Source: Nitrospinaceae bacterium (lineage in GTDB: Bacteria; Nitrospinota; Nitrospinia; Nitrospinales; Nitrospinaceae). Taken from it: DNA of 50,183 nt. The notes under the pieces are model-generated. The model made no database searches. It saw only the letters and a program-made list of their open reading frames with translations, and had not been told where the DNA came from. The DNA lies in the NCBI GenBank assembly GCA_029261395.1, contig JAJDBJ010000084.1, forward strand, positions 1 through 50,183, written 5' to 3'. Shown here in pieces: positions 7,525 to 16,157 of this stretch. Numbering within the stretch: the first letter of the stretch is position 1; each line of letters starts with the position of its first letter. Made by a program: the position numbers and the translations under genes.

Positions 7525-9234
7525 TCAGGCGCTTTTGAGCCGATTGGGGATATCCTGGAGGCCAGCAGGGAAGTCGATAAGCTCGGAAGCACCCGTTTTC
7601 CTTGATTTTATCTCGATTTGACCGTTTTCCAGGTTTTTGGGGCCGATAATGATCTGGAGGGGAATCCCAAGGAGTTCGGAGTCCTTGAATTTGACCCCGA
7701 GACGCTCCGGCCGGTCGTCCAGCAGGGTTTCAATGCCGAGATCTCCAAGGATTTTATAGGTTTCCTCGCAAGCCGTGCGCTGGCTGTCCTCTTCAAATTT
7801 GACCGGAATGACCACGACCTGAAAGGGCGCGAGAGGGACGGGCCAGATAATGCCCTTGTCATCGTGGTTCTGTTCGACGGCCGCGGCGGCGGTGCGGCCT
7901 ACGCCAATGCCATAGCATCCCATAATCATCGAATTTTCCTTGCCGTGCTCGTCCAAAAAATGAGCTTTCATTGAGGAACTGTATTTAGTGCCGAGGATGA
8001 AGATATGCCCGACCTCAATGCCGCGTTTTACCTGATAGTGCCCGCCATCGCATTTGGGGCAGGGATCGCCTTCCTGCACTTCATGCAGATCGCCCACTTG
8101 TGCGGCCTTGATATCCCGGCTGAATTGCACGCCGGTGTAGTGGGCGTCCTTGTTGTTGGCGCCGGTCACGAAGTTGTGCATACCGGCGACTTCGTGGTCG
8201 ACGTAAATCTTCATGTCCAACGCCACCGGTCCGATGAAGCCGCAGGGGATTTTTGTTTTGGAAAAGATCAGGGCTTCGTCGGCGGAGTGGAGCCAGTCGC
8301 ACCCGATCAGGTTTTTGAGTTTGATCGGGTTGATCTGCCGGTCGCCCCGCACCAGACCTGCCACCAGCCCGTCTTCATTTTCCATAATGAGGGTTTTGAC
8401 AATTTGTTGGGGAGAGACCTTGAGGAATTTTGCCACAGCCTCCACCGATTTCTGTCCGGGAGTCGGGATTTTATTCAATTCTTCCATCTCTTTGGGTGGA
8501 GCGATTTTTTCAGGCACGCGCGCGGCGGCTTTCTCTACATTGGACGCGTAATCGCAGGTGTCGCAGAACGCGACGGCATCTTCCCCCGAATCAGCCAGCA
8601 CCATGAACTCGTGCGAAAAACTGCCGCCGATGGTGCCGCTGTCGGCTTCCACCATTTTGAAATCCAACCCGCACCGCCGGAAGATATTGGAGTAGGCCTG
8701 TTTCATGTTCTCGTACATGACCTGAACGCTGGTTTCGTCGGCATGGAAACTGTACGCGTCTTTCATCATGAACTCGCGTCCGCGCATAATGCCAAAGCGG
8801 GGGCGCACTTCGTCTCGAAATTTGGTTTGAATCTGGTAGGTGAGCAAGGGCAACTGCCGGTACGACTTGATCTCGCGGCGGATGATATCGGTGATCACTT
8901 CTTCGTGCGTGGGTCCGTAGCAGAACTCGCGGTCGTGCCGGTCCTTCATTCGCAAGAGTTCTTTGCCGTACAGTTCCCATCGGCCGCTTTCCTGCCACAG
9001 TTCGGCGGGTTGGACGCTGGGTAGGAACACTTCCTGGCCGCCAATGCGGTCCATTTCCTCGCGAATGATTTGCTCTACTTTTCTCTGCACGCGCAGGCCG
9101 AGGGGCAGGATGGAATAAATACCCGCGGCCATTTGCCGGATCATCCCGGCGCGTACCATCAGCTTATGGCTGACGACTTCGGCATCGGTCGGTGATTGTT
9201 TCAGTGTGGGTATGAACAGTTTCGAATAATACAT
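7525..9234 (-). CDS. proS: Prolyl-tRNA synthetase (bacterial type with editing domain)
   Basis: ProRS charges tRNA-Pro with proline. The 569-residue length and domain order are those of the bacterial form. The class II catalytic core has PSVQPAELWQESGRW, RPRFGIMRGREFMMKDAYSF (motif 2 region) and GCYGIGVGRTAAAAVEQ (motif 3). An inserted YbaK-like editing domain lies at about 225-385. A C-terminal anticodon-binding domain follows (FQVVVIPVKF, LLDDRPERLGVKFKDSELLG). The ATG at 9234 gives the canonical MYYSKLFIPTLKQSP start. It appears monocistronic, ending at a strong terminator; the 443 bp upstream separates it from a divergent plus-strand block. Confidence 0.97.
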   Translation of the reverse strand: MYYSKLFIPTLKQSPTDAEVVSHKLMVRAGMIRQMAAGIYSILPLGLRVQRKVEQIIREEMDRIGGQEVFLPSVQPAELWQESGRWELYGKELLRMKDRHDREFCYGPTHEEVITDIIRREIKSYRQLPLLTYQIQTKFRDEVRPRFGIMRGREFMMKDAYSFHADETSVQVMYENMKQAYSNIFRRCGLDFKMVEADSGTIGGSFSHEFMVLADSGEDAVAFCDTCDYASNVEKAAARVPEKIAPPKEMEELNKIPTPGQKSVEAVAKFLKVSPQQIVKTLIMENEDGLVAGLVRGDRQINPIKLKNLIGCDWLHSADEALIFSKTKIPCGFIGPVALDMKIYVDHEVAGMHNFVTGANNKDAHYTGVQFSRDIKAAQVGDLHEVQEGDPCPKCDGGHYQVKRGIEVGHIFILGTKYSSSMKAHFLDEHGKENSMIMGCYGIGVGRTAAAAVEQNHDDKGIIWPVPLAPFQVVVIPVKFEEDSQRTACEETYKILGDLGIETLLDDRPERLGVKFKDSELLGIPLQIIIGPKNLENGQIEIKSRKTGASELIDFPAGLQDIPNRLKSA

Positions 9235-9677
9235 GAATGTCTTTCAGGTTGAAGGGCCAAACAAACGGAGATTATGCAGAAATTTGAAGTATAAATCAAT
9301 GCGCGGATATTTCCGGCAGTATTTCAGTATGAAATCAAATGTCTCCAAACGGCCAAAAGCGGACGTTCAGCTAAGGAAAGTTTAACAGAAAGTACCTATA
9401 GCTTTTCACCTCAAGTGGTCCACTTTGCTCTGACGTCAAACATTGAGAGTATGACGCTGATACAGCCCCAGCATAAGGGTGGTTCGGGTTTTATTTAGAC
9501 ATTATATGTTAAATGTATCGTTGGGATTAAAGCAGGAGCGGGCAACTTCTACAATAATATATCCGCAAACTCCATTTATCGTGTTTTGGTGGTTTGCATC
9601 GTTGGCCGAATTGTAGGAGAATTGGATGATCTATCGATCAGTAACGCTATGAACAGACAATATGGATACCCAATCCG
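9235..9677. other. Divergent intergenic region, proS / nfeD
   Basis: This is 443 bp of AT-rich sequence between divergent genes. It must hold promoters for both proS (minus) and the nfeD-SPFH pair (plus). I found no convincing -35/-10 pair, riboswitch or ORF in it. It contains the 14-mer AAGGAAAGTTTAAC near 9375, which recurs near 16063 at the other end of the plus-strand block; this may be chance. Confidence 0.4.
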
Positions 9678-10154
9678 ATGAGTGAGTTTTTATCAGGCAT
9701 GAATCCCAGTTCCATCTGGTTGATGGTCGGCGTAGTTTTGATTATTCTTGAATTGGTTTTATTTCCAGGCATTGGTTTTCTATTCGCTGGTTTGGGAGCC
9801 ATTAGCGTGGGTGCGGGTCTTATTGCCGACTGGATAGGTAGCTTGTCTGCTCAGTTTATTTTATTTTTCCTCGCTACAGCATTCTGGACGGCCATATTAT
9901 GGAAACCCTTGAAAAAATTTATAGAGGGAAAAGAATCTGGATTCGATGATATGGTTGGAAGTACGGCCATCGTCTTTGGCCAATCTATTGAGAAAGGAAA
10001 GATAGGAAAGGTCAAGTGGTCCGGAACCATCATGAAATGTCAGTTTGATCCGGGGGCCGAAGAGCTGGAAGTGATTGGCCCTGAGACAGAAGTGATCATC
10101 ACCGGAGTTTCCAAGGGGGTGTTAATTGTCCGGGCAAAATCACCTGCCGGATGA
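9678..10154 (+). CDS. NfeD-like membrane protein
   Basis: This is a 158-residue short NfeD family protein. Three hydrophobic helices (about 13-33, 36-52 and 57-75) are followed by a soluble OB-fold domain (about 90-155) with MVGSTAIV and the C-terminal VIITGVSKGVLIVRA typical of NfeD1b. It lacks the N-terminal ClpP-like protease domain of long NfeD proteins. Short NfeD proteins are almost always encoded beside an SPFH/stomatin partner, as here (34-bp gap), and are thought to act with it in membrane microdomains. No strong ribosome-binding site precedes the ATG, so the exact start is uncertain. Confidence 0.85.
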   Translation: MSEFLSGMNPSSIWLMVGVVLIILELVLFPGIGFLFAGLGAISVGAGLIADWIGSLSAQFILFFLATAFWTAILWKPLKKFIEGKESGFDDMVGSTAIVFGQSIEKGKIGKVKWSGTIMKCQFDPGAEELEVIGPETEVIITGVSKGVLIVRAKSPAG

Positions 10155-10188
10155 ATTTGTTTCAAACCCTGAAGCCTAGAGGGAGTTT

Positions 10189-11136
10189 ATGGAAACAGAA
10201 ACAGGATTGACACTTGCGATAGCTTTCATCATTTTCCTGATGGCTTGGAGTGGTGTTAAGGTGGTGCCTCAACAGAGCGCCTGGGTTATTGAGCGCCTGG
10301 GTCGGTTTAATCAAACCTTAACGGCCGGTCTTCATTTCATAATTCCTTTCGTTGATAGAGTCGCCTACCGCCATTCTTTAAAAGAAAATGCCATCGATAT
10401 TCCCAGTCAAACAGCCATTACCAGAGATAATGTGACTTTGATTATTGACGGGATTTTGTATTTGAAAATTGTCGACCCCAAACAAGCTTCTTACGGAGTG
10501 CTCGATCCTCGATATGCTGTCAGTCAGTTGGCGCAAACGACTATGCGATCTGAGTTGGGCAAGATCACCCTGGATAAAACTTTCGAAGAAAGGGAATCCT
10601 TAAACACCAATATTGTCCAATCCATTAATGACGCAGCCAATGTATGGGGTATCCAATGTTTGCGTTATGAGATTAAGGATATAACACCACCCGACAATGT
10701 TCGGCAGGCGATGGAACTTCAGGTGGCGGCAGAAAGACAGAAGCGGGCAGAAATTCTTAATTCTGAAGGAAAGCGCCAATCGCAAATCAATATTGCCGAA
10801 GGCGGGAAAAGAGATGTGGTTTTACAATCTGAAGCGGCAATGACGGATCAGGTAAATCGGGCTAAGGGTGAAGCGGAGGCCATACTGGCTGTAGCCGGAG
10901 CCACTGCTGAAGGTATCGAGCTCGTCGCTTCTTCCATTCAAAAATCCGGCGGGGAAAAAGCCGTAGCACTCAGATTGGCCGAGCAGTATATTGAGGCATT
11001 TTCAAACTTGGCCAAGGAAACCAATACGGTGTTATTGCCTGAAAAAACCGGCGATATAGGATCTATGGTGGCCCAGGCTTTAGCTGTATTTAACAAAATT
11101 CAAGACCAAACTTCTGAGGAAAATAAAAACTCCTGA
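10189..11136 (+). CDS. SPFH/stomatin-like (slipin) membrane protein
   Basis: This 315-residue band-7/SPFH protein has one N-terminal membrane anchor (about 6-22) and an SPFH domain (about 25-185) with QQSAWVIERLGRFNQTL, GLHFIIPFVDRVAYRHSLKE and YGIKDITPP-like IKDITPPDNVR. An Ala/Glu-rich helical region (about 190-260, EAEAILAVAGATAEGI) drives oligomerisation in the family. It resembles QmcA/slipin proteins, which form large membrane rings and scaffold proteases. The ribosome-binding site GAGGGAG immediately precedes the ATG. It is paired with the upstream NfeD gene, a conserved operon. Its specific substrate or partner protease cannot be told from the sequence. Confidence 0.9.
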   Translation: METETGLTLAIAFIIFLMAWSGVKVVPQQSAWVIERLGRFNQTLTAGLHFIIPFVDRVAYRHSLKENAIDIPSQTAITRDNVTLIIDGILYLKIVDPKQASYGVLDPRYAVSQLAQTTMRSELGKITLDKTFEERESLNTNIVQSINDAANVWGIQCLRYEIKDITPPDNVRQAMELQVAAERQKRAEILNSEGKRQSQINIAEGGKRDVVLQSEAAMTDQVNRAKGEAEAILAVAGATAEGIELVASSIQKSGGEKAVALRLAEQYIEAFSNLAKETNTVLLPEKTGDIGSMVAQALAVFNKIQDQTSEENKNS

Positions 11137-11483
11137 AGGGAAGTGCTCCTCCTCAATATAAGATTTTTAAATACCGAGGATTAAATCCTAATAGGGAGAA
11201 GAGGTCCAGTAAGTAGGTTTGGATTGGGAGCCTGCAGGCAGTAGGAAATTCACAGACAGATGAATACCTGTGAGCAACGAGATTTGAGTCCCCCCCCTCC
11301 CCGTATCATGGTATGTCAGAATTAACCTTAGTCGGGATAGCAGAATTTGCTATGCATGAATGGTTGATTGGGTGATTCCAAAAGGATGTCCAATCGCATA
11401 ATCTACAAAAATAATTTTTTTATTTCAAGAATTTTCTAATTAAATGTACCCAGCACAACAAGCACTTTCCAAAAGGGTGTTTA
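11137..11483. other. Intergenic region between SPFH gene and nhaD
   Basis: This is 347 bp of AT-rich sequence with no ORF I would support. It contains a C-run near 11288-11300 with no obvious coding context. A promoter for nhaD is expected towards the 3' end, where the sequence is very A/T-rich (11406-11450), but no clear hexamer pair was identified. No terminator hairpin is evident after the SPFH gene. Confidence 0.4.
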
Positions 11484-12806
11484 ATGAACAATGTACTGAC
11501 TTCGTCTTGGGCAGGTGTTTCTGCTTTGTTCATTTTTGTAACGGCTTACATTTTCGTTGTTTTTGAAGAAAGAATCCATTTAAGAAAATCGAAGCCCGTG
11601 GTGATCGGTGGCTGTCTCATGTGGCTGGTAATTGGGGTTTTTGAAGCCATCCACGGAAATAGTCACTCGCATGAGTTCGTTGAGGAACTCATTGCTGAAA
11701 TTGGAGCACTTTTCTTTTTCCTGTTCGTCGCGATGACTTATATCAACACGCTTGAAGAAAGAAATGTTTTCAAAGCCCTCCGCACCTGGCTTTTGAATAA
11801 AGGCTGGGGATTTAGGAAATTGTTCTGGGCAACGGGTGGAATCACCTTCCTTCTGTCACCAATGGCTGACAACATGACGAGTGCCTTGCTGATGGCTACC
11901 GTCGCCCTAACCGTTAGTGGAGGAAATAAAAGATTTATCGTCTTATCTTTCATTAACATTGTAGTCGCCGCCAACGCGGGTGGAGCTTGGAGTCCTTTTG
12001 GGGACATAACCACCCTGATGGTTTGGACAGCAGGCAGAATCCAAACCAACGAGTTTATCTATCTGGTAGTCCCTTCCATAATTAACTGGTGGGTCACAGC
12101 GGCAATCATGCATCCGTTCGTTCCCAACGAAAAGCCTCCAGAAATTAATGAGAACGTTAAGATGAAACCGGGCGCCAAAGTCGTGATTGCTCTGGGCGTC
12201 TCAACGATTTCCACCGCCGTCAGCTTCCATCAATTTCTACATTTGCCTCCCTTTATGGGGATGATGTTGGGCTTGGGGATTTTAATGGCTTTTGGTTATT
12301 ACCTGAAACGCCAGGGTCAGCGAGATTATCTAACTAAAAGGAGTGGTAACAATTCGCAGGATCAGCATTTCGACATTTTCCGCAAGATCGAAGGTGTGGA
12401 GTTCGATACTCTGCTATTTTTTTTCGGGGTGTTAACCGCCGTCGGTTGCTTACAGTACATTGGTTATCTTGCCATCGCCAGTGAGGTCATTTATGGGCAG
12501 ATGGGATTCACTGTATCGAACATTCTTATTGGTTTACTTTCCGCCATCGTGGATAACATCCCTATCATGTATGCGGTCCTGAAAATGAATCCTGCCATGG
12601 GTCTGGATCAATGGCTACTCATCACTCTTACTGCGGGAACAGGGGGGAGTCTTTTGTCCATCGGTTCAGCCGCTGGCGTAGCCGTTATGGGGGTTGATCG
12701 AAATAACTACACCTTTATGAATCATTTGAAATGGGTGCCAGCTGTCGCCCTGGGTTATTTTCTCAGCATAGGCGCTTGGTATTTTATGACCACGACTCTT
12801 CGTTAA
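11484..12806 (+). CDS. nhaD: NhaD-type Na+/H+ antiporter
   Basis: This 440-residue polytopic protein of the NhaD (ion transporter superfamily) type exchanges cytoplasmic Na+ or Li+ for external H+. About 11-13 hydrophobic segments are visible. The family landmarks are LIAEIGALFFFLFVAMTYIN, LSPMADNMTSALLMATV, NAGGAWSPFGDITTLMVW and, in the second half, IVDNIPIMYAVLKMNP and TAGTGGSLLSIGSAAGVA. The ATG has AAAGGG 6-7 nt upstream. It precedes a BicA-like SulP transporter, suggesting it re-exports Na+ taken up with an anion. It shares the AT-richer composition of its plus-strand neighbours. Confidence 0.9.
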   Translation: MNNVLTSSWAGVSALFIFVTAYIFVVFEERIHLRKSKPVVIGGCLMWLVIGVFEAIHGNSHSHEFVEELIAEIGALFFFLFVAMTYINTLEERNVFKALRTWLLNKGWGFRKLFWATGGITFLLSPMADNMTSALLMATVALTVSGGNKRFIVLSFINIVVAANAGGAWSPFGDITTLMVWTAGRIQTNEFIYLVVPSIINWWVTAAIMHPFVPNEKPPEINENVKMKPGAKVVIALGVSTISTAVSFHQFLHLPPFMGMMLGLGILMAFGYYLKRQGQRDYLTKRSGNNSQDQHFDIFRKIEGVEFDTLLFFFGVLTAVGCLQYIGYLAIASEVIYGQMGFTVSNILIGLLSAIVDNIPIMYAVLKMNPAMGLDQWLLITLTAGTGGSLLSIGSAAGVAVMGVDRNNYTFMNHLKWVPAVALGYFLSIGAWYFMTTTLR

Positions 12807-12935
12807 ATCAAGCTCTGGCAAGAATCACTATGGAAACATCACAACATCTGATAATACGTTTTTAGTCATCACAGGAGTAAATGCGGCGCAAAACTATGAA
12901 AATATCTCTTGCTTACATTATCCCTTAGGAATTAC

Positions 12936-13022
12936 ATGGCTCGATCAAACAATAAAATCCGTGTTTTTATTGCAGATAGCCACTTTGTCGTGCGTCAAGG
13001 TCTGAAGGATACGGAAATTTAA
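12936..13022 (+). pseudogene. 5' stub of a NarL/FixJ-type response regulator
   Basis: A 28-codon open frame begins ATG at 12936 with TTAGGA upstream and translates as MARSNNKIRVFIADSHFVVR, then QGLKDTEI and stop. IRVFIADSHFVVRQGL closely matches the start of the receiver domain of NarL/FixJ (LuxR-type) response regulators, consensus IRVLIADDHPVVRQGL. Nothing resembling the rest of a receiver or HTH domain is readable in the following 200 bp, so the gene is a remnant. The second acidic residue of the pocket is Ser here (ADSH for ADDH). A truncated sensor kinase lies just downstream (14982-16019), its possible former partner. Confidence 0.65.
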
Positions 13023-13233
13023 AGTGTTCCCTGGACTGCGTCAGGGGGAAGTAAAGGAATTGTGAGTGAGCTTTCGTTAGGCATGACGACTATCGGTGCT
13101 CATTAGGCCCATATTCAAAAAAATGAGACTCAAAGAAATGTTACGTACTGGCTCCTAAGCCTTAAAATATAATTTCCATAGAAGGTATGGGTTATAGTGG
13201 GGCTAAATTTGAACTGTTAAAACACCTATTGAA
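13023..13233. other. Degenerate spacer between regulator stub and SulP gene
   Basis: No open frame or recognisable structure is visible. This could be decayed coding sequence of the response regulator, since the stub ends abruptly at 13022, but no receiver or HTH motif can be read in any plus-strand frame. A promoter for the SulP gene may lie here; none is clear. Confidence 0.3.
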
Positions 13234-14940
13234 ATGACAAATAAAGCCCTGGAATCAAAATTCAATTTTCATAATATAAAAGGCGATTTCTTTGGTGGTC
13301 TAACGGCGGGCGTAGTCACCTTGCCTTTGGCCTTGGCTTTTGGGTTGCAATCCGGGCTCAGCCCCATCTCAGGGCTGTATTGCGCCATTATCCTGGGTGG
13401 CATTGCCGTTGTTTTTGGGGGTACCAATACGCTTATTAGCACCCCTACCGGCCCGATGACTGTTGTGGCCGCTCTCACGATTTCTCAAGCGATCAGCATG
13501 ACAGGAAGTCTTGAAACTGCCATGGGCACCATACTCGCTATTTTTGTCCTTGCGGGCGTTGTTCAAATCCTATTTGGTTCTTTTAAAGTAGGTAACAATG
13601 TTAAATACATTCCATATCCTGTTCTATCCGGTTTTATGACAGGTATTGGGGTCATTTTGATTCTCTTTGAAATATATCCTTTGATAGGCTTATCAAGCCC
13701 TTCCACGATCAAAGGGGTTATCACTGGGTTGCCGCAGGATGTCGGTAATATGAGCTTGCAAGCACTTGGGCTTGGTGCTTTAACTCTTGCCATTCTCTAC
13801 TTGGCACCAAAATTTAGCACTAAAATTCCTGCAACCCTCATAGCCTTGATCGTAGGAACTCTTATCTCCATATTAAGTGGGTTGAGTGTTCCGCTCATTG
13901 GGGAAGTGCCGCAAGGTTTGCCCAACCTGCAATTTGGGTCCTTACTGAATGTCGATTTTTCAACCCCCTGGTTTATCGTCAGCGCGGCAGTAACCTTGGG
14001 AGCTTTAGGATGTATCGACACCTTGCTGACAGCTGTGATCGTCGATAAAATCACCGAAACCAAACATCAGAGTAATCGGGAGCTTATTGGACAGGGGCTG
14101 GGAAATATTGCCTCTGGACTCTTCGGAGGTTTGCCCGGTGCTGGAACCACAATGTCCTCAATTGTCAATGTGAAGGCCGGAGGACGCACTCGTATGTCTG
14201 GTGTCATATCCAGCCTGTGCCTACTGGCCGTGCTACTGGGCTTGGGGGCCTATGTCCAATATGTTCCCATTCCCGTTCTGGCCGCTATTCTGATCACGGT
14301 GGGCCTGGATATCATCGATTACAGTGGGCTTAAAGAAGTGGTGAAGGTGGACCGGGCGGAAGGTGCTATCCTATTGATTGTATTAGTAATGACTGTGTTT
14401 GTCGATTTGATTGCAGCGGTGGGCACTGGAATGACCTTGTCTGTCTTCGTATTCATGAAAAAAATGAGCTCTATTGGAGAAACGACTATTGCTCTCTTTC
14501 CACTTCGGGACCTCAAGGTTAGAAAACCCTGCGACTTGAGAGACGAGTTCATTTTACCTTCGGAGTATCTGGATAAAGTTTATATCAAATCCTTTACGGG
14601 TCCGATCTTTTTTGGATTTTCTCAATATATAATAGACAATCTCAAGAAGTTACCCCCAGTGAATGTCATTATTTTTGAGATGAACCGCGTTCCCTATCTG
14701 GATCAGTCAGCGGCGCATGCCCTTGAACTGGTATTTGATTATCTGAAGAAACAAGGGATCTCCGTTTATTTGGCACATGTGGGCGAAAACCCCCTTAGAA
14801 TGTTGCATAATGTTGGTCTCGTACCAAGAGTCATTCCCAAAGAACACATCTTTGACCATATTTTTGACTGCATCCAATCGTTAGAAGAAGAATTTGTCTT
14901 CAAAAAACCCAAGAAGAACTCGGATGGATACATGGTGTGA
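13234..14940 (+). CDS. SulP-family anion transporter, BicA-like (probable Na+-dependent bicarbonate transporter)
   Basis: This 568-residue SulP (SLC26) protein has a transmembrane domain of about 10-14 helices (residues 20-430) and a C-terminal cytoplasmic STAS domain (about 445-555, with FEMNRVPYLDQSAAHALELV). The N-terminal stretch NIKGDFFGGLTAGVVTLPLA, followed by FGGTNTLISTPTGPMTVV and PYPVLSGFMTGIGVILI, closely resembles cyanobacterial BicA, a Na+-dependent HCO3- transporter. Sulfate or other anions remain possible because SulP specificity is hard to predict. The ATG at 13234 lacks a strong ribosome-binding site. The flanking nhaD would restore the Na+ gradient, favouring bicarbonate uptake, which would suit an autotroph. 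Confidence 0.85.
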   Translation: MTNKALESKFNFHNIKGDFFGGLTAGVVTLPLALAFGLQSGLSPISGLYCAIILGGIAVVFGGTNTLISTPTGPMTVVAALTISQAISMTGSLETAMGTILAIFVLAGVVQILFGSFKVGNNVKYIPYPVLSGFMTGIGVILILFEIYPLIGLSSPSTIKGVITGLPQDVGNMSLQALGLGALTLAILYLAPKFSTKIPATLIALIVGTLISILSGLSVPLIGEVPQGLPNLQFGSLLNVDFSTPWFIVSAAVTLGALGCIDTLLTAVIVDKITETKHQSNRELIGQGLGNIASGLFGGLPGAGTTMSSIVNVKAGGRTRMSGVISSLCLLAVLLGLGAYVQYVPIPVLAAILITVGLDIIDYSGLKEVVKVDRAEGAILLIVLVMTVFVDLIAAVGTGMTLSVFVFMKKMSSIGETTIALFPLRDLKVRKPCDLRDEFILPSEYLDKVYIKSFTGPIFFGFSQYIIDNLKKLPPVNVIIFEMNRVPYLDQSAAHALELVFDYLKKQGISVYLAHVGENPLRMLHNVGLVPRVIPKEHIFDHIFDCIQSLEEEFVFKKPKKNSDGYMV

Positions 14941-14981
14941 CTAATTTTCTAACTGTACCAATAAACTCATAGGCTCTAGTT

Positions 14982-16019
14982 ATGAACAAACTTTCCTCCA
15001 ACAATTCTTTTTTTTCAAAATCTTCTGTCATCTATATCATAGCGATGGTCGCCTGCGCCCTGGTCATCTCCTTTACTGACAGCTTATTGCCTCAAGGTGT
15101 ATCCGTAGGCGAAGCCTATGCTCTTTTAGTCCTGATTGGTTTCATGTCCAAGGATAACAGGATGGTTATTGCTGGGGCGATAGTCGGAACAATTCTGACT
15201 TTGGAGGGGTTTTATATTTCTGAAGAGAGTGTTGCTTTATGGATCGCCTGGACCAATCGACTGTTGGCCATTTCTATCATTTGGGTGGTTGCTGTATTTG
15301 CATTTTTACAAATACGATTTTTAGAAGATCAAAAGGAATCAGAGAAGATGAAAAAGGCCTACGAACGCTTGCAAGAGGAGACAACCTATTCAAAACTACT
15401 TAAAGAGATTGTCATTCTATGCAATTCTTCTGACTCTGTGGAAGAGGTCTTAAAGCAATCCATGCAAAAGATTTGCGAATTTACAGGCTGGCCCGTTGCC
15501 CATATCTATATAAGCCATACTAGTGAAGATATGCTCAACTCCAGTAAACTTTGGGTTCTTGATGATTGGAGTCTATATAAGGAATTTAAAGATGTTACGG
15601 AATCCACGGATTTTCGTCCTGGTGTAGGCTTGCCAGGAAGAGTGTTGACGAGCAAAAAGACTTCATTGATCAAAGATTTAAGCAAGGATTCCAATTTTCC
15701 TCGCGCTCGTATCGCTTTGGGAAATGGTCTGAAGTCCGGGCTTGCGTTTCCTGTTTTAATCGGGCCGAGGATCATCGCAGTCATGGAGTTCTATAGTAAA
15801 GATCAGGTCGAAGAGGATGCGAAGATGATTGCATTCACGGAAACTCTCAGTTTTTTATTGGGTCGGCCCTTTGAGCGCGACCACGCTGGATTGAGAAAAG
15901 AAGAATACGAAAACCATTTAAGGCGGCTTTATTCGCGTATGAAAGCCGTGAGGGACGAAGAACGTGGCCAAGGAGACTCACAACGAACCGCAGATAACAT
16001 CCACGATGAGCTGAGATAA
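14982..16019 (+). pseudogene. Truncated membrane sensor histidine kinase (GAF domain, stops at the H-box)
   Basis: This 345-codon frame has four hydrophobic segments (about 15-35, 43-56, 61-80 and 85-110), a short coiled coil (about 112-135) and a GAF domain (about 140-290; VAHIYI, RPGVGLPGRV, GLAFPVLIG, AVMEFYS). It ends with the opening of a HisKA_3 dimerisation domain: LRRLYSRMKAVRDEER, a six-residue insertion, then RTADNIHDELR and stop. The phospho-accepting His would be residue 341, so the stop falls four codons later and the whole ATPase domain is missing. As written it cannot phosphorylate anything. It is a probable remnant of a NarL/NarX-type kinase; alternatively it is a membrane GAF sensor without output. 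The gene follows SulP by 41 bp. Confidence 0.7.
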
Positions 16020-16157
16020 GTATCGAAAGGGAACTGCCTTCATCTTTAATCCCTGCTTTAAAGGAAAGTTTAACCTCTTCTCAGTAAACTCATTTTACGT
16101 TTTATGAGAAAGTCCGCTTTGGGTCGATTCCAGCCGTTTAGATTCTTAGCTGAGATG

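Noticed and set aside
8005-9024. 339-codon plus-strand frame inside proS
   Set aside because: It is antisense to conserved ProRS motifs; a long shadow frame is favoured by codon bias.
11288-11300. C-rich run as a phase-variation tract
   Set aside because: It is intergenic, not within a reading frame, and not placed in a recognisable promoter spacer.
13023-13233. C-terminal remains of the response regulator or an HTH domain
   Set aside because: No frame shows a receiver or LuxR-type HTH motif; any decay is beyond recognition by eye.
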